This document shows, one piece after another, positions 1 through 10,811 of a DNA stretch of 64,000 bases (the first letter of the stretch is position 1; each line of letters starts with the position of its first letter). Source of the stretch: Sporolactobacillus putidus (lineage in GTDB: Bacteria; Bacillota; Bacilli; Bacillales; Sporolactobacillaceae); assembly GCF_014647035.1 (NCBI RefSeq), contig NZ_BMOK01000016.1, positions 1 through 64,000 of the forward strand. The letters run 5' to 3'. The notes beneath the pieces are model-generated. The model was not told the origin of the DNA, searched no databases, and was given only the letters and a program-made list of their open reading frames with translations. Made by a program: the position numbers and the translations under genes.

Positions 1-62
1 TCTGGAGTGGAAGCGCGGTGACGCGTGGAGCGGACAGATACTAATCGGCCGAGGGCTTAACC
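1..62 (+). rRNA. 23S rRNA, 3' end (partial)
   Basis: The segment GACAGATACTAATCGGCC followed by GAGGGCTTAACCC is the conserved 3' end of bacterial 23S rRNA. Most of the gene lies before the window. The 5S gene follows about 75 bases later, the normal order in an rrn operon. Confidence 0.9.
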
Positions 63-137
63 CAAAGCTCAGCAAGGATGAACAAAAGACGTCAGCGTTC
101 GCATCCGGTTTTGAAGGACCGTTCCGCGGTCCGGGCC

Positions 138-255
138 GTCTGGCGGTCATAGCGAAGAGGTCACACCCGTTCCCATCCCGAACACGGCCGTTAAGCTCTT
201 CTGTGCCGATGGTAGTGGGGGGCTGTCCCCCTGTGAGAGTAGGTCACTGCCAGGC
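138..255 (+). rRNA. rrf: 5S rRNA
   Basis: The gene is about 118 bases long. Its ends GTCTGGCGG and CTGCCAGGC pair to form helix I. The internal CCCATCCCGAACACGG and the distal GAGAGTAGGTCACTGCC are standard 5S sequences. It lies just after the 23S end and before a strong terminator, so it closes the rRNA operon. No tRNA gene follows it. Confidence 0.95.
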
Positions 256-268
256 AATAGGAAAACGA

Positions 269-309
269 AGAGAGGCACTTCTCAGTCATTGAGAGGCGCC
301 TCTCTTTTT
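269..309 (+). terminator. rRNA operon terminator
   Basis: An imperfect 16-bp hairpin (AGAGAGGCACTTCTCA paired with TGAGAGGCGCCTCTCT) is followed by a T run. It lies 14 bases after the 5S gene and ends the rRNA operon. Confidence 0.85.
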
Positions 310-479
310 CTGCAGTTTGAAATCACGATACAGTCGGTGCGGAAGTCTTTAACCGGACCGTCTGATCGATCGTTTTCTATGTATAAAGGTCTTAGTTTTG
401 AAAACGTATTCTGAAAAAGAAATTGTTGTTTGATTATGGTACACTATGTTTATATGAATTTTAGCGGAGAAACGGATAA

Positions 480-834
480 TGGATGAATTTGCTTTTATTC
501 GCCCGATTGTTCCAAAAAACAATATCATCCGCAGATCATAAAAGGAATCGGCGATGATGGTGCCTGTTTCAGGACCAATCAGGGAGAAGAGCAGCCCGTC
601 TGTACGGATATAATGGTTGAGGACGTGCATTTTTCGCGCGGGACGATGCCGCCTTGCGCTGTGGGGCGGAAACTTGCTTCGAAGAATATCTCCGCTCCGC
701 TTTCAACGGGGAAAATCTCTGCTTTCCCAAATAGGCAGCGTGGTTATCCTGAGAACAGGCCGGGAGTATTTCTCAGATCGGTAGGAAACTGCACAAGACT
801 CGCTAAATCAGGATACAATCATTTTAATCAGTAA
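480..834 (+). pseudogene. thiL: thiL remnant (thiamine-monophosphate kinase), large internal deletion
   Basis: Translation from 480 begins MDEFAFIRPIVPKN, a typical ThiL N-terminus, then hits a stop at about 540. The family sequence continues in another frame: KGIGDDGACF (ATP/Mg loop) from 541 and VEDVHFSRGTMPP from about 616. It stays similar up to about residue 75 (KLASKNIS). The reading frame ends in GYNHFNQ, which matches the extreme C-terminus of ThiL. About 220 codons between these parts are missing. ThiL normally phosphorylates thiamine monophosphate to the diphosphate and sits just upstream of tsaE in Bacillus (ydiA-ydiB). The gene cannot make a working enzyme here. Confidence 0.8.
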
Positions 835-848
835 TGAGGGTGATTGCC

Positions 849-1316
849 ATGCATCAATGGATATGTCATTCCCCCGAAGAAACGATGGCTTTTTCTGAAA
901 AAATAGCCGGTTACTTACGGTCCGGGGATGTTCTGACGCTTTCCGGAGATCTCGGAGCCGGTAAAACGGTTTTCACGAAAGGACTGGCGAGGGGGCTTGG
1001 GATCAGTGAACAGATCAGCAGTCCGACTTTTACAATCGTAAAGGAACACACGGGCGGACGTGTGCCCCTTTATCATATGGACGTATACCGTATCAGCGAT
1101 GATGAGGATATTGGGCTGGAGGATTACTTCGACAGAGAAGGAATCGCAGTGATCGAGTGGGCGGAAAATATACCGTCCTGGCTTCCGGAAGACTATTTAT
1201 CGGTTGCAATCAAACGGATTGACGATCATGACAGAGAACTCACGCTCATCCCGCACGGCCGGAGAGTTGAAAGTTTATACAGGGAGATTTTAGAGAATGA
1301 ACGTACTTGCGATTGA
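849..1316 (+). CDS. tsaE: TsaE, ATPase of tRNA t6A synthesis
   Basis: This is a P-loop ATPase of about 155 residues needed for the threonylcarbamoyl-adenosine (t6A37) modification of ANN-decoding tRNAs; it acts on the TsaB-TsaD complex in the cytoplasm. The Walker A motif GDLGAGKT is at residues 33-40. SSPTFTIV and the family pattern HMDVYR and IEWAEN follow in the usual order. I chose the ATG at 849 because GAGGGTG lies six bases before it; an in-frame ATG at 834 lacks a good ribosome site. The gene overlaps tsaB by 20 bases, so the two are translationally coupled. It is the first intact gene of the tsaE-tsaB-rimI-tsaD operon, after the thiL remnant. Confidence 0.93.
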   Translation: MHQWICHSPEETMAFSEKIAGYLRSGDVLTLSGDLGAGKTVFTKGLARGLGISEQISSPTFTIVKEHTGGRVPLYHMDVYRISDDEDIGLEDYFDREGIAVIEWAENIPSWLPEDYLSVAIKRIDDHDRELTLIPHGRRVESLYREILENERTCD

Positions 1317-1989
1317 TTCATCCAATTTGGTCATGGGTGTTGCGGTGACATCAGGCGGCAAAGTGCTCGGCGAACTGATGACCAACAGCCGGAAAAATCA
1401 TTCGGAACGCCTGATGCCTGCTATTGCCGGGCTGCTCGATAACGTGGGCCTGGGGCCTGGGGATCTTGATCGGATTGTGGTAGCCGAAGGGCCGGGATCA
1501 TATACGGGGCTGAGGATAGGTGTGACGATTGCGAAGATGCTGGCCTGGACTTTAAAAAAAGAACTGGTCGGCGTGTCGAGCCTGGAGGTTGTGGCACAGA
1601 ACGCGCGATACTTTAGCGGGTATATCGCTCCGTTTTTTGATGCGCGCCGCGGCCAGGTTTTCGCCGGGCTCTACCAATACAAAAATGGCAAAGTCATTTC
1701 GTCGATGCCAGACCGGCTTGTATTGATCAAGGACTGGATTGAAGGATTGAAGGCGCTGAACAGGCCGCTCCTTTTTTTAAGCAATGATCTGGAAAAGTGG
1801 AATGATCTTCTGAACACAGTGCCCTTGGCCGTTTTTGGCGATAAGCCGCAAAATGTACCGCATGCGGCCGAACTTGCACGGCTTGGAGAGGAAAAACAGC
1901 CGGTTCCGGACATCCATCACTTTCTGCCTGCCTATCTGCGTCTGGCTGAGGCCGAGGCAAAGTGGCTGGCCCGGCAGCAGGAGAGATAA
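1297..1989 (+). CDS. tsaB: TsaB, t6A complex scaffold
   Basis: This 230-residue protein belongs to the ASKHA/Gcp-like superfamily. It starts MNVLAIDSS and contains the family signature EGPGSYTGLRIG near residues 65-77. TsaB has no catalysis of its own but dimerises with TsaD and recruits TsaE for t6A formation. The length is normal for Firmicutes. It overlaps tsaE by 20 bases and its stop is two bases from the rimI start, so all are probably one transcript. Confidence 0.93.
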   Translation: MNVLAIDSSNLVMGVAVTSGGKVLGELMTNSRKNHSERLMPAIAGLLDNVGLGPGDLDRIVVAEGPGSYTGLRIGVTIAKMLAWTLKKELVGVSSLEVVAQNARYFSGYIAPFFDARRGQVFAGLYQYKNGKVISSMPDRLVLIKDWIEGLKALNRPLLFLSNDLEKWNDLLNTVPLAVFGDKPQNVPHAAELARLGEEKQPVPDIHHFLPAYLRLAEAEAKWLARQQER

Positions 1990-1991
1990 AT

Positions 1992-2447
1992 ATGGCACAG
2001 CTAGAGGCGTTAAATATCCGGCAGATGACATTTGACGATATCGATCAGGTCATGATCGTGGAACACAGCGCCTTTGATGTTCCATGGTCGCGCCAGGCGT
2101 TTGAAAATGAACTGAGCAGCAATCAGTTCGCCACCTATTTTGTAGCTGAATATGGCGGAAAAGTCATCGGTTATTGCGGGGTGTGGGTGATTGTCGATGA
2201 GGCGCATATCACAAACCTTGCCGTGCTGAGCGGCTACAGAGGGTTCAAAGTCGGTGAGACGCTACTCCGCAGGGTGATGCTTTTTGCAAAAGTGAAACAT
2301 GCGAGAACCGTCAGCTTGGAGGTTCGCGTGACCAACGATATCGCTAAAAATCTGTACCGAAAACTCGGATTCAGCAGCGGCGGTATTCGTAAAAATTATT
2401 ATTCCAATAATGGTGAGGATGCACTAATCATGTGGGTGAGACTATGA
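1992..2447 (+). CDS. rimI: RimI-type protein N-acetyltransferase
   Basis: This is a 151-residue GNAT protein. An acetyl-CoA-binding region is seen around [17 protein letters not shown], followed by [20 protein letters not shown], the typical RimI C-terminal half. RimI acetylates the N-terminus of ribosomal protein S18 in enterobacteria; in Bacilli its gene is embedded in the tsa operon and the real substrate is less certain. The ATG at 1992 follows GGAGAGATAA. Its stop codon overlaps the tsaD start (ATGA at 2444-2447). Confidence 0.9.
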   Translation: MAQLEALNIRQMTFDDIDQVMIVEHSAFDVPWSRQAFENELSSNQFATYFVAEYGGKVIGYCGVWVIVDEAHITNLAVLSGYRGFKVGETLLRRVMLFAKVKHARTVSLEVRVTNDIAKNLYRKLGFSSGGIRKNYYSNNGEDALIMWVRL

Positions 2448-3472
2448 GTTTGAATGTAAACCGGAAAACGATGATACTGGGGATTGAGACAAGCTGTGAT
2501 GAAACAGCAGCGGCGGTGGTCGAAAACGGGACAAAGATCCTTGCCAATGCGGTAGCCTCGCAGATTGACATTCACAGGCGCTTCGGAGGGGTTGTTCCGG
2601 AAGTGGCTTCGCGCCATCACGTCGATCAGATTACAATTGTCTGCGAGGAAGCCATGCGAGAATCGGGCATTTCATGGGGCGATCTGGATGCCATAGCGGT
2701 GACTCAGGGGCCGGGCTTGATCGGTGCGCTTCTTGTCGGCGTGAACGCGGCCAAAGCACTCGCTTTTGCACATGGAATCCCTCTTGTTCCCGTGCATCAT
2801 ATCACGGGACATATCTACGCCAACCGTTTTGTTCATGAACTTCAGTTTCCGCTGATTGCGCTGGTTGTTTCAGGGGGCCACACCGAGCTGGTTTTTATGA
2901 AGGCGCATGGCTCCTATCAGGTGATCGGAACGACGAGGGATGATGCCGCAGGGGAGGCGTTCGATAAAGTGGCGCGAACGCTCGGACTCCCATATCCCGG
3001 GGGGCCGGAAATCGACCGTCTGGCAAAGCAGGGGAAAGCATCCATCGACTTTCCGAGGGCCTGGCTCGAAGAAGGCTCGCTCGACTTCAGCTTCAGCGGT
3101 CTGAAGTCGGCGGTCATCAACTATATTCATAACGAGAGACAGCGCGGCCGGGAAATCAGTAAAGCTGATGTTGCGGCAAGCTTCCAAGTCAGCGTCGCCG
3201 AGGTGCTTGTGAAAAAAACGATGCTGGCTGCCGGAAGATATGACATCCGGCAGCTGCTGGTTGCTGGTGGTGTTTCGGCTAACAGTCGGGTCAGAAAAGA
3301 AATGACGGCGGCGGCCGAAACACGCGGTATCCCGCTCGTGATTCCGCCGCTCAGGCTGTGCACAGATAATGCGGCGATGATTGCGGCTTCAGGAACAATC
3401 GGTTTTCTGAAGGGTATGCGGGCGGATTTGGCGCTGAACGGCAGTCCGAATCTGGCGATCGAAGATTTCTGA
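2444..3472 (+). CDS. tsaD: TsaD, tRNA threonylcarbamoyltransferase
   Basis: This is the catalytic subunit that moves the threonylcarbamoyl group from its adenylate to A37 of tRNA. It begins with the ATP-grasping segment [16 protein letters not shown], has the metal-binding histidines in [22 protein letters not shown] in the middle, and [10 protein letters not shown] near the C-terminus. The length of 342 residues is normal for the Kae1/Qri7/YgjD family. The ATG at 2444 overlaps the rimI stop with GGTGAG just upstream; a GTG at 2432 is an alternative. It is the last gene of the operon and a hairpin terminator follows. Confidence 0.95.
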   Translation: MSLNVNRKTMILGIETSCDETAAAVVENGTKILANAVASQIDIHRRFGGVVPEVASRHHVDQITIVCEEAMRESGISWGDLDAIAVTQGPGLIGALLVGVNAAKALAFAHGIPLVPVHHITGHIYANRFVHELQFPLIALVVSGGHTELVFMKAHGSYQVIGTTRDDAAGEAFDKVARTLGLPYPGGPEIDRLAKQGKASIDFPRAWLEEGSLDFSFSGLKSAVINYIHNERQRGREISKADVAASFQVSVAEVLVKKTMLAAGRYDIRQLLVAGGVSANSRVRKEMTAAAETRGIPLVIPPLRLCTDNAAMIAASGTIGFLKGMRADLALNGSPNLAIEDF

Positions 3473-3532
3473 AAAAATGACAAGGATTCGTTAAAAAATA
3501 ACAACGTTCATAAAAAGATCCGTAAATACACA

Positions 3533-3576
3533 AACCGGAGTGAAATATTTGATGTAAATTTCACTCCGGTTCCTTT
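3533..3576 (+). terminator. terminator of the tsa operon
   Basis: A 14-bp perfect stem (AACCGGAGTGAAAT and its complement) with a 10-base loop is followed by CCTTTT. It lies 60 bases after tsaD. Confidence 0.8.
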
Positions 3577-3835
3577 TATTGCCTGGAAAATTATAACATA
3601 TCGACTTGTGCATAACGGTCCGTTAAACTTTTTGTAGAACGCTCAAGGGGGCCCGAACCTAAACATATATCGGCCTTCGTAGAAAAATATAGGTCTTCAA
3701 AAAAATCCTCTTTTGTTTTTATTTGTGACGGCCGGGCCGGCCCTTAATAACTGTTAAGATCTCTCAGATCAGAATGTGGACATTTGGTCCTGCCGGTATA
3801 AACAGGGTCCCAATACGGGACATTTGATCCCGCTT
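3577..3835. other. intergenic region between convergent tsaD and ABC-F genes
   Basis: No gene is supported here. The DNA is AT-rich with one GC-rich palindromic patch (GGCCGGGCCGGCC near 3730). Two short palindromes end the stretch and are listed separately. Confidence 0.5.
3777..3833. repeat. pair of similar small hairpins
   Basis: Two near-palindromes share a core: GGACATTTGGTCC at about 3778 and GGGACATTTGATCCC at about 3817. Both lie just beyond the 3' end of the ABC-F gene. They may help end its transcript, but the T runs are weak. Confidence 0.45.
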
Positions 3836-5788
3836 TTACTCAGGAAATTCGTCCAATGAAAGCTGAGCCTCTTCCCACTTTTCCATTTGTCTGCCGAGGG
3901 TCTCCTTGTCTCTTTCAATCTGCTCCTGAACCTGCCGGGCTTTTTGGGTATCATTGAAAACTTCGGGTGTAAGCAGCGACTGTTCGTTTTTATCAATGAT
4001 TTCTTCGAGACGGCTGATATCGGCTTCAAGCTGTTCAATTGAGCGGACGAGCTGCCGTTTCTTTTTTTTCTGCTCTTTATCTTTCAAAAACTGTTTTCTG
4101 CCGGCAGCGGGTTCATCGGCTTGCTCCTGGACAGGGGCAGACTGCGCATCCAGTTCGGCGATCTGAAGGTTTTCCGCTTTCTTGTCAATGTAATAATCAT
4201 AATCGCCCAGATATTCCGTAATGCCTGCTCGCGAGAGTTCGAGCACACGGGTGGCGATATTGTTGATAAAATAGCGGTCGTGGGACACGAAGAGGATGGT
4301 GCCTGAATAATCCGTGAGCGCCGCCTCCAGCACTTCTTTGCTGTCAAGGTCCAGATGATTTGTCGGTTCATCGAGAATCAGCAGATTGTCGTGCCGCATC
4401 ATCAGTTTGGCCAGCATCACCCGTGCTTTTTCGCCGCCGCTGAGCTGGGAAACAAGTTTGGAGACATCGTCCCCTGAAAAGAGAAAACCTCCGAGTACAT
4501 TCCGGATCTCATTCTCAGGCTTTAGCGGATAGTCGTCCCATAATTCATTGAGTACCGTTTTTTCTGATGTCAGCCTGGTCTGCTCCTGGTCGTAATAACC
4601 GATTGTGACATGGCTTCCGAGCCTGATCTCGCCGGACAGAAGCGTTGATCCGCCGGCTATCGATTTCAGCAAGGTCGATTTGCCAATCCCGTTCGGTCCG
4701 ACAAGAGCCACCCGTTCGCCTCTCGTGATATGAAAGTTAAGACCGGAAATCATTGCGGATCCGGAAGCGTAGCCTACCGATAAATCGGCAGCGGCGAGCA
4801 CATCGCGTCCGCTTTGCTTTTCAATGATGAAGGAAAAGCTGGCTGATTTCTCGTCGCCGCGGGGTTTCTCCATAACCTCCATTCTTTCCAGCTGTTTGCG
4901 TCTGCTCTGCGCCCGCTTAGTTGTGGATGCGCGGACAATATTCTTCTGTACAAAATCTTCCAGACGGGTGATTTCTTTCTGCTGCTTTTCGTAGTTTTTC
5001 ATCGCGATCTCGTATTCGGCCGCTCTCAGATCAAGATAGCGAGAATAGTTGCCGGTATACTTGCGTACAGAATGATTGGCAACCTCATAGACTTTGGTGG
5101 CCACTTTGTCGAGAAAATAGCGGTCGTGCGAGACGACAAGAACGCTCCCGGCATAATGCTGAAGGTATCCTTCAAGCCACGTAAGCGTCTCAATGTCCAG
5201 GTGGTTGGTCGGTTCGTCAAGAATGAGCAGGTCGGGTTTAATCAATAACAGTTTGCCGAGAGCAAGCTGTGTCTTCTGGCCGCCGGACAGGTTGCTGACA
5301 GGTGTCGTGTCCGGAAATCCGCCGAAGTTCAGGCCGTTCAGAACACTGCGAATGTCGGATTGATAGGTATAGCCGCCACTCGATTTATAGTCTGCCTGAA
5401 GCGCGTCATAGGTCTTGAGCAGCTGGTCATAGTCTTTGCCGTTTGAAAATCGTCCGGGATCGGCCATCTGCTCTTCCATCCCCCGGAGTTTCTTTTCCAT
5501 GGCGATGAGCGGGCTGAAAACCGTAAGCAGTTCGTCATAAATCCCTTTTTCAGAATTCAGCGTGGCATTCTGGGGCAGGTAACCGATCGTCCTGTCCCTG
5601 GGGATGATCACTTCGCCGCTGTCGGCGCTCATAGCGCCCGCGATGATTTTCAGGAGAGTCGATTTTCCGGCGCCGTTTCGTCCGACAAGCGCGACCCGTT
5701 CTCCAAACTTCACCTCAATCGAGATATTCGATAAAATAAGTTCAGCGGCAAAAGATTTGCTGATCTTGTTTGTTTGCAGGAGTATCAT
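3836..5788 (-). CDS. ydiF: ABC-F ATPase, YdiF type
   Basis: This cytosolic protein of 650 residues has two ATP-binding cassettes and no membrane segments, the mark of ABC-F translation factors that act in the ribosomal E site. Cassette 1 has Walker A GRNGAGKST and signature LSGGQ with ILDEPTNHLD. Cassette 2 has GPNGIGKST, LSGGEKARV and ILDEPTNHLDLDS. The inter-domain linker is basic and helical (TRLEDFVQKNIVRASTTK), and a coiled-coil tail follows residue 560. It matches the B. subtilis neighbour of tsaD, ydiF, in both place and orientation. Some relatives give antibiotic resistance; nothing here shows that this one does. Confidence 0.92.
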   Translation of the reverse strand: MILLQTNKISKSFAAELILSNISIEVKFGERVALVGRNGAGKSTLLKIIAGAMSADSGEVIIPRDRTIGYLPQNATLNSEKGIYDELLTVFSPLIAMEKKLRGMEEQMADPGRFSNGKDYDQLLKTYDALQADYKSSGGYTYQSDIRSVLNGLNFGGFPDTTPVSNLSGGQKTQLALGKLLLIKPDLLILDEPTNHLDIETLTWLEGYLQHYAGSVLVVSHDRYFLDKVATKVYEVANHSVRKYTGNYSRYLDLRAAEYEIAMKNYEKQQKEITRLEDFVQKNIVRASTTKRAQSRRKQLERMEVMEKPRGDEKSASFSFIIEKQSGRDVLAAADLSVGYASGSAMISGLNFHITRGERVALVGPNGIGKSTLLKSIAGGSTLLSGEIRLGSHVTIGYYDQEQTRLTSEKTVLNELWDDYPLKPENEIRNVLGGFLFSGDDVSKLVSQLSGGEKARVMLAKLMMRHDNLLILDEPTNHLDLDSKEVLEAALTDYSGTILFVSHDRYFINNIATRVLELSRAGITEYLGDYDYYIDKKAENLQIAELDAQSAPVQEQADEPAAGRKQFLKDKEQKKKKRQLVRSIEQLEADISRLEEIIDKNEQSLLTPEVFNDTQKARQVQEQIERDKETLGRQMEKWEEAQLSLDEFPE

Positions 5789-5865
5789 TCTCTTTCACCT
5801 CAAAAATCCAGGGCACGCCGAATGTGCGGCGTTTGCTTTTAATTAGTCAGGCAGGGTTCTTTTTT

Positions 5866-5895
5866 ATTGTAGCCTAATCCTGTTTTATTCGGCAA
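5866..5895 (-). promoter_or_regulatory. probable promoter of the ABC-F gene
   Basis: On the minus strand TTGCCG and TACAAT are separated by 18 bases. The position about 80 bases before the start codon gives room for a leader, which contains a small hairpin (CGCCGAATGTGCGGCG, about 5816-5831). Confidence 0.5.
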
Positions 5896-6071
5896 CTGCC
5901 CGGCGGGAGGATCGTGTCTGAGAAAAAGCAGGGCAATCTCGTAAGGATTCGAACAAATCAAGTACTGAATGATGTATAGTGTAGAAGGGATGTCCCGGCC
6001 GGTACCGAATATCGCCGGATGATGCAGGAAAAAGTGTGTGCCGCCGGGTATTCCGTGGGAGGGTTGAAACG

Positions 6072-6716
6072 ATGTCAAATCAAAGAGTACCGCAGGCGAC
6101 GGCCGAGCGGCTGCCGATCTATTACCGGTCTCTGCAGCGTCTCGTGTCTATCGGAAAGACACGGATCTCGTCTTCCGAGCTGGGGAAGATCGTGCAGGTG
6201 GATTCAACAACGATTCGAAAGGATTTTTCCTATTTCGGGGCGCTGGGGAGAAAGGGATATGGATACAATACCCAGCGGCTGCTTGACTTTTTAGGCAAAA
6301 CACTTTATCAGGACGAACTGTCCAAGGTGATCTTGATTGGTGTCGGTCACCTGGGAACAGCCCTCCTGAATCATAATTTTAAAAAAAATAATAATACGCA
6401 GATCGTAAAGGCCTATGATATTAATCCTTCGAAAACCGGGCAGCAGATTGGCGGTACGGTCATCCATCATATGAGGGATCTGGCGACCGATGACAACCGC
6501 GACATCGCCGCGGCCATGTTGACAGTTCCGGCGGATCAAGCGCAGAGTGTGGCTGAACAGGCGATGGCATCGGGGATTCGCGGTTTTTTGAATTTTTCCC
6601 CTGTCAGACTCTCTCTTCCGCCGGATGTGTATGTGAGGCACGTCGATATGACGGTGGAGCTTCAGGCCCTGATCTACTTTCTGAATCACGGGATGGAGGA
6701 GAAACAATCCGAATGA
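6072..6716 (+). CDS. rex: Rex, NADH-sensing transcriptional repressor
   Basis: Rex senses the NADH/NAD+ ratio and represses fermentation and respiration genes when NADH is low. The N-terminal winged helix is clear (VPQATAERLPIYYRSL, then DSTTIRKDFSYFGALGRKGYGY). The Rossmann fold follows with VILIGVGHLGTALL, and the C-terminal domain-swap helix is VELQALIYFLNHG. The 214-residue length is normal. I chose the ATG at 6072 because GGGAGGG precedes it and it starts the conserved region; a longer in-frame reading to 6036 has no support. It sits where rex (ydiH) is found in B. subtilis. Confidence 0.95.
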   Translation: MSNQRVPQATAERLPIYYRSLQRLVSIGKTRISSSELGKIVQVDSTTIRKDFSYFGALGRKGYGYNTQRLLDFLGKTLYQDELSKVILIGVGHLGTALLNHNFKKNNNTQIVKAYDINPSKTGQQIGGTVIHHMRDLATDDNRDIAAAMLTVPADQAQSVAEQAMASGIRGFLNFSPVRLSLPPDVYVRHVDMTVELQALIYFLNHGMEEKQSE

Positions 6717-6843
6717 TACTTGCATGGATAAAGTGGTAAAATACAAACGTGATGCTCCGGGGAATCGCTGAAAAAGCGGCGAAGATTGATAATCTTTTAA
6801 AACATAGTCCTTGGGGAGACAATACAGGGGTGGAATACACAGT

Positions 6844-7608
6844 ATGATACAGTTAAAATCACAAAAAGAAATTGCCGAGATGAAAAAGTCCGGTCAGCTG
6901 CTCGCGCTGGCGCACAAGAAAATCAAATCAATGATTAAGCCCGGCATCACCACATGGGAAATCGAAGAATTTGTCAACGACTTTCTTGAGAAACATGGGG
7001 CGATACCCGAAGAAAAGGGATTCGAGGGTTATCAATTTGCGACGTGCGCTTCAGTCAATGATGAGATCTGTCACGGATTTCCAAATAAAAAGCCGCTGAA
7101 AAACGGTGATATTGTGACGATCGATATGGTGGTCAACCTGAACGGCGCGCTGTCGGATTCGGCGTGGAGTTATGGGGTAGGAACCATCTCCGATGAAGCG
7201 GAGCATCTGCTGAAGACAACGGAGGAAGCCCTGTATGCGGGCATCAAGCAATCCATTGTCGGTAATCGGCTGGGCGATATCGGCCACGCGATTCAAGAAT
7301 ATGCCGAGTCCAGGGGTTTGAGTGTTGTGCGCGAGTTTGTCGGCCACGGCATCGGGCCGACGATGCATGAAGATCCGCCGGTGGCTCACTACGGCAGACC
7401 CGGGCGCGGGCTCCGTCTCAGAGAAGGCATGACGATTACGATTGAACCGATGCTCAATATTGGCGACTGGCGGTCAAAGATCGACGCCAACGGCTGGACG
7501 GCGCGGACCATCGACGGATCGCTTTCCGCTCAGTACGAACACACGCTGGCGATCACAAAAGAAGGTCCGGAAATTCTCACGGCGCTGGACGGCGATGCTG
7601 AACAATAA
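6844..7608 (+). CDS. map: type I methionine aminopeptidase
   Basis: This enzyme removes the initiator methionine from new proteins. All five metal ligands of the pita-bread fold can be placed: two Asp in TIDMVVNLNGALSDSAW, His in GHGIGPTMHEDPP, Glu in TIEPML and Glu in QYEHTLAI. The length of 254 residues is standard for the type Ia enzyme. The ATG at 6844 follows GGGGTGGA by nine bases. It is a stand-alone gene here between rex and the CPBP gene; in B. subtilis the tat genes occupy this place and map lies in the ribosomal-protein cluster, so this may be a second copy. Confidence 0.93.
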   Translation: MIQLKSQKEIAEMKKSGQLLALAHKKIKSMIKPGITTWEIEEFVNDFLEKHGAIPEEKGFEGYQFATCASVNDEICHGFPNKKPLKNGDIVTIDMVVNLNGALSDSAWSYGVGTISDEAEHLLKTTEEALYAGIKQSIVGNRLGDIGHAIQEYAESRGLSVVREFVGHGIGPTMHEDPPVAHYGRPGRGLRLREGMTITIEPMLNIGDWRSKIDANGWTARTIDGSLSAQYEHTLAITKEGPEILTALDGDAEQ

Positions 7609-7642
7609 AAACACGGGACCCTGCGGGATCCCGTGTTTTTTT
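7609..7642. terminator. bidirectional terminator between map and the CPBP gene
   Basis: The stem ACACGGGA/TCCCGTGT, extended by CC and GG, is followed by a T run on the plus strand and preceded by A bases that serve the minus strand. Both neighbouring genes end here. Confidence 0.88.
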
Positions 7643-8315
7643 AATGAACCATCAGTTGAAGAAATGCCGGCGCCGGAACATTCAGGCTGATCGCGACAAC
7701 GATTGCGTTCATCGCAGCGTGCATGAACATGTTGACGGCAATCCTTCCCGTCTTTCTGTAGGCATAGCAGAGAAAGAACCCGATGACGAAATAGATGAGA
7801 AGATGCTGTATATCCAGATGCCCGAAGGCAAAAATAATGGAACTGATCGATGCGGCCAGAATGAAGCCCATCTTTTTACGAAGACTGCCATAGAGTATTT
7901 TCCGGAAGACGATCTCTTCCAGCATCGGGCCGATAACGGCAACCGCCAGAAGAAATAGCGGCGACATCCGGGCAATTTGAACAACATTCTGCGTGTGCGC
8001 CGATTTCGGCGGTTCGCCGAATATGAAAATATTGATGAGAGAGGCGAGAATCTGCAGAGCGAACAGAGCGATAACACCCCCGATCGCCCATAGCAGGGAC
8101 ACACTTGCCGGCGCGCGTCCCCCTGCTCTCATGTGGCGCTCGGGAAGCAGGAGAATCAGCACGATGATCAAGGTCAGAAAAAATATAGCGGTCATGACGA
8201 TGCCGTAACCCTGGCCCTTGGGAAAGAATCCGGTCAGCCACAGGAAACCGGGGATCAGGGGTGACAGGAAACAAATCAGGTAAATAATGGCGATGGATAT
8301 GTATCTTTTCGTCAA
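7641..8315 (-). CDS. CPBP family intramembrane metalloprotease
   Basis: This membrane protein of about 225 residues has six or more hydrophobic segments. The three active-site motifs of the CPBP (Abi/CAAX protease-like) family are present: EEIVFRK (EExxxR), FAFGHLD (FxxxH) and HAAMNA (HxxxN). It corresponds in place to B. subtilis ydiL. The target is unknown; relatives process prenylated proteins, peptides or bacteriocins. I favour the TTG at 8315, which follows CGAGGTG by six bases; a GTG three codons earlier is possible. Confidence 0.85.
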   Translation of the reverse strand: MTKRYISIAIIYLICFLSPLIPGFLWLTGFFPKGQGYGIVMTAIFFLTLIIVLILLLPERHMRAGGRAPASVSLLWAIGGVIALFALQILASLINIFIFGEPPKSAHTQNVVQIARMSPLFLLAVAVIGPMLEEIVFRKILYGSLRKKMGFILAASISSIIFAFGHLDIQHLLIYFVIGFFLCYAYRKTGRIAVNMFMHAAMNAIVVAISLNVPAPAFLQLMVH

Positions 8316-8661
8316 GTACGACACCTCGTGTTCTCTAAAATTTTTATCAGAGCATTGGAAGGCCCGGCGCGGGTTTCGGTTATGGGCGGGATGATTGAGA
8401 TACGCCGCCGCATTCATGCCTTATATATTTTAACACAGTCGTGTGTTCATCTCATTTTTCCGCAGTACATAGTACCGCACGGGCTGTCCATCCCCCAATA
8501 CTATTCGTCTATGGCCGGAATATATGCCTTCGGTCCGCAAGACCAGTTTCCAGCAAGTCTTTTTCTATAGACAAACCATGTCCGGAAACTGCGGTTTTGC
8601 CGGGCCGTAAACCAAGCGGCGAGACCCGGCGCAAGACGCAAGCATATTTTTTATGAAAAAC
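8316..8661. other. intergenic region upstream of groES
   Basis: It contains the leader of the divergent CPBP gene and nothing else I can support as coding. The groES promoter begins at 8662. Confidence 0.5.
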
Positions 8662-8690
8662 TTGCAAATCAAAATGGAATTGATTATTAT
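8662..8690 (+). promoter_or_regulatory. sigma-A promoter of groES-groEL
   Basis: TTGCAA (8662-8667) and TATTAT (8685-8690) are separated by 17 bases. Transcription should begin near 8697, so the CIRCE element lies at the very start of the message, as in other Bacilli. Confidence 0.8.
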
Positions 8691-8700
8691 ATTAAATGGA

Positions 8701-8727
8701 TTAGCACTCGGACGAATAGAGTGCTAA
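8701..8727 (+). promoter_or_regulatory. CIRCE operator (HrcA binding site)
   Basis: TTAGCACTC, nine bases, GAGTGCTAA: a perfect match to the CIRCE consensus. HrcA binds here and represses the chaperonin operon until heat or misfolded protein draws GroEL away. hrcA itself is not in the window. Confidence 0.97.
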
Positions 8728-8772
8728 CAAAGTACTTTACTTAACATTTAATTTAAGGAGGGTATTTTTTTC

Positions 8773-10752
<1,980 letters not shown>

Positions 10753-10770
10753 AGATGATTATCAACTTTT

Positions 10771-10789
10771 TATGTGCCAAATATGTGCC
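10771..10789. repeat. probable integrase arm-site pair, left
   Basis: TATGTGCC occurs twice, 11 bases apart. A matching pair (CATGTGCC and TATGTGCC, also 11 apart) is found at the other end of the element at 14834-14852. Confidence 0.55.
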
Positions 10790-10811
10790 ATAAATTGAAT
10801 AATAATCGAAA

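Noticed and set aside
1-320. tRNA genes after the 5S rRNA
   Set aside because: I saw no cloverleaf sequence; a terminator follows the 5S gene directly.
349-630. Minus-strand frame upstream of tsaE
   Set aside because: It runs antisense to the thiL remnant and has no protein-like character.
3769-4038. Open frame overlapping the end of the ABC-F gene on the same strand
   Set aside because: It is out of frame with the clear ABC-F coiled-coil tail and has no own ribosome site.
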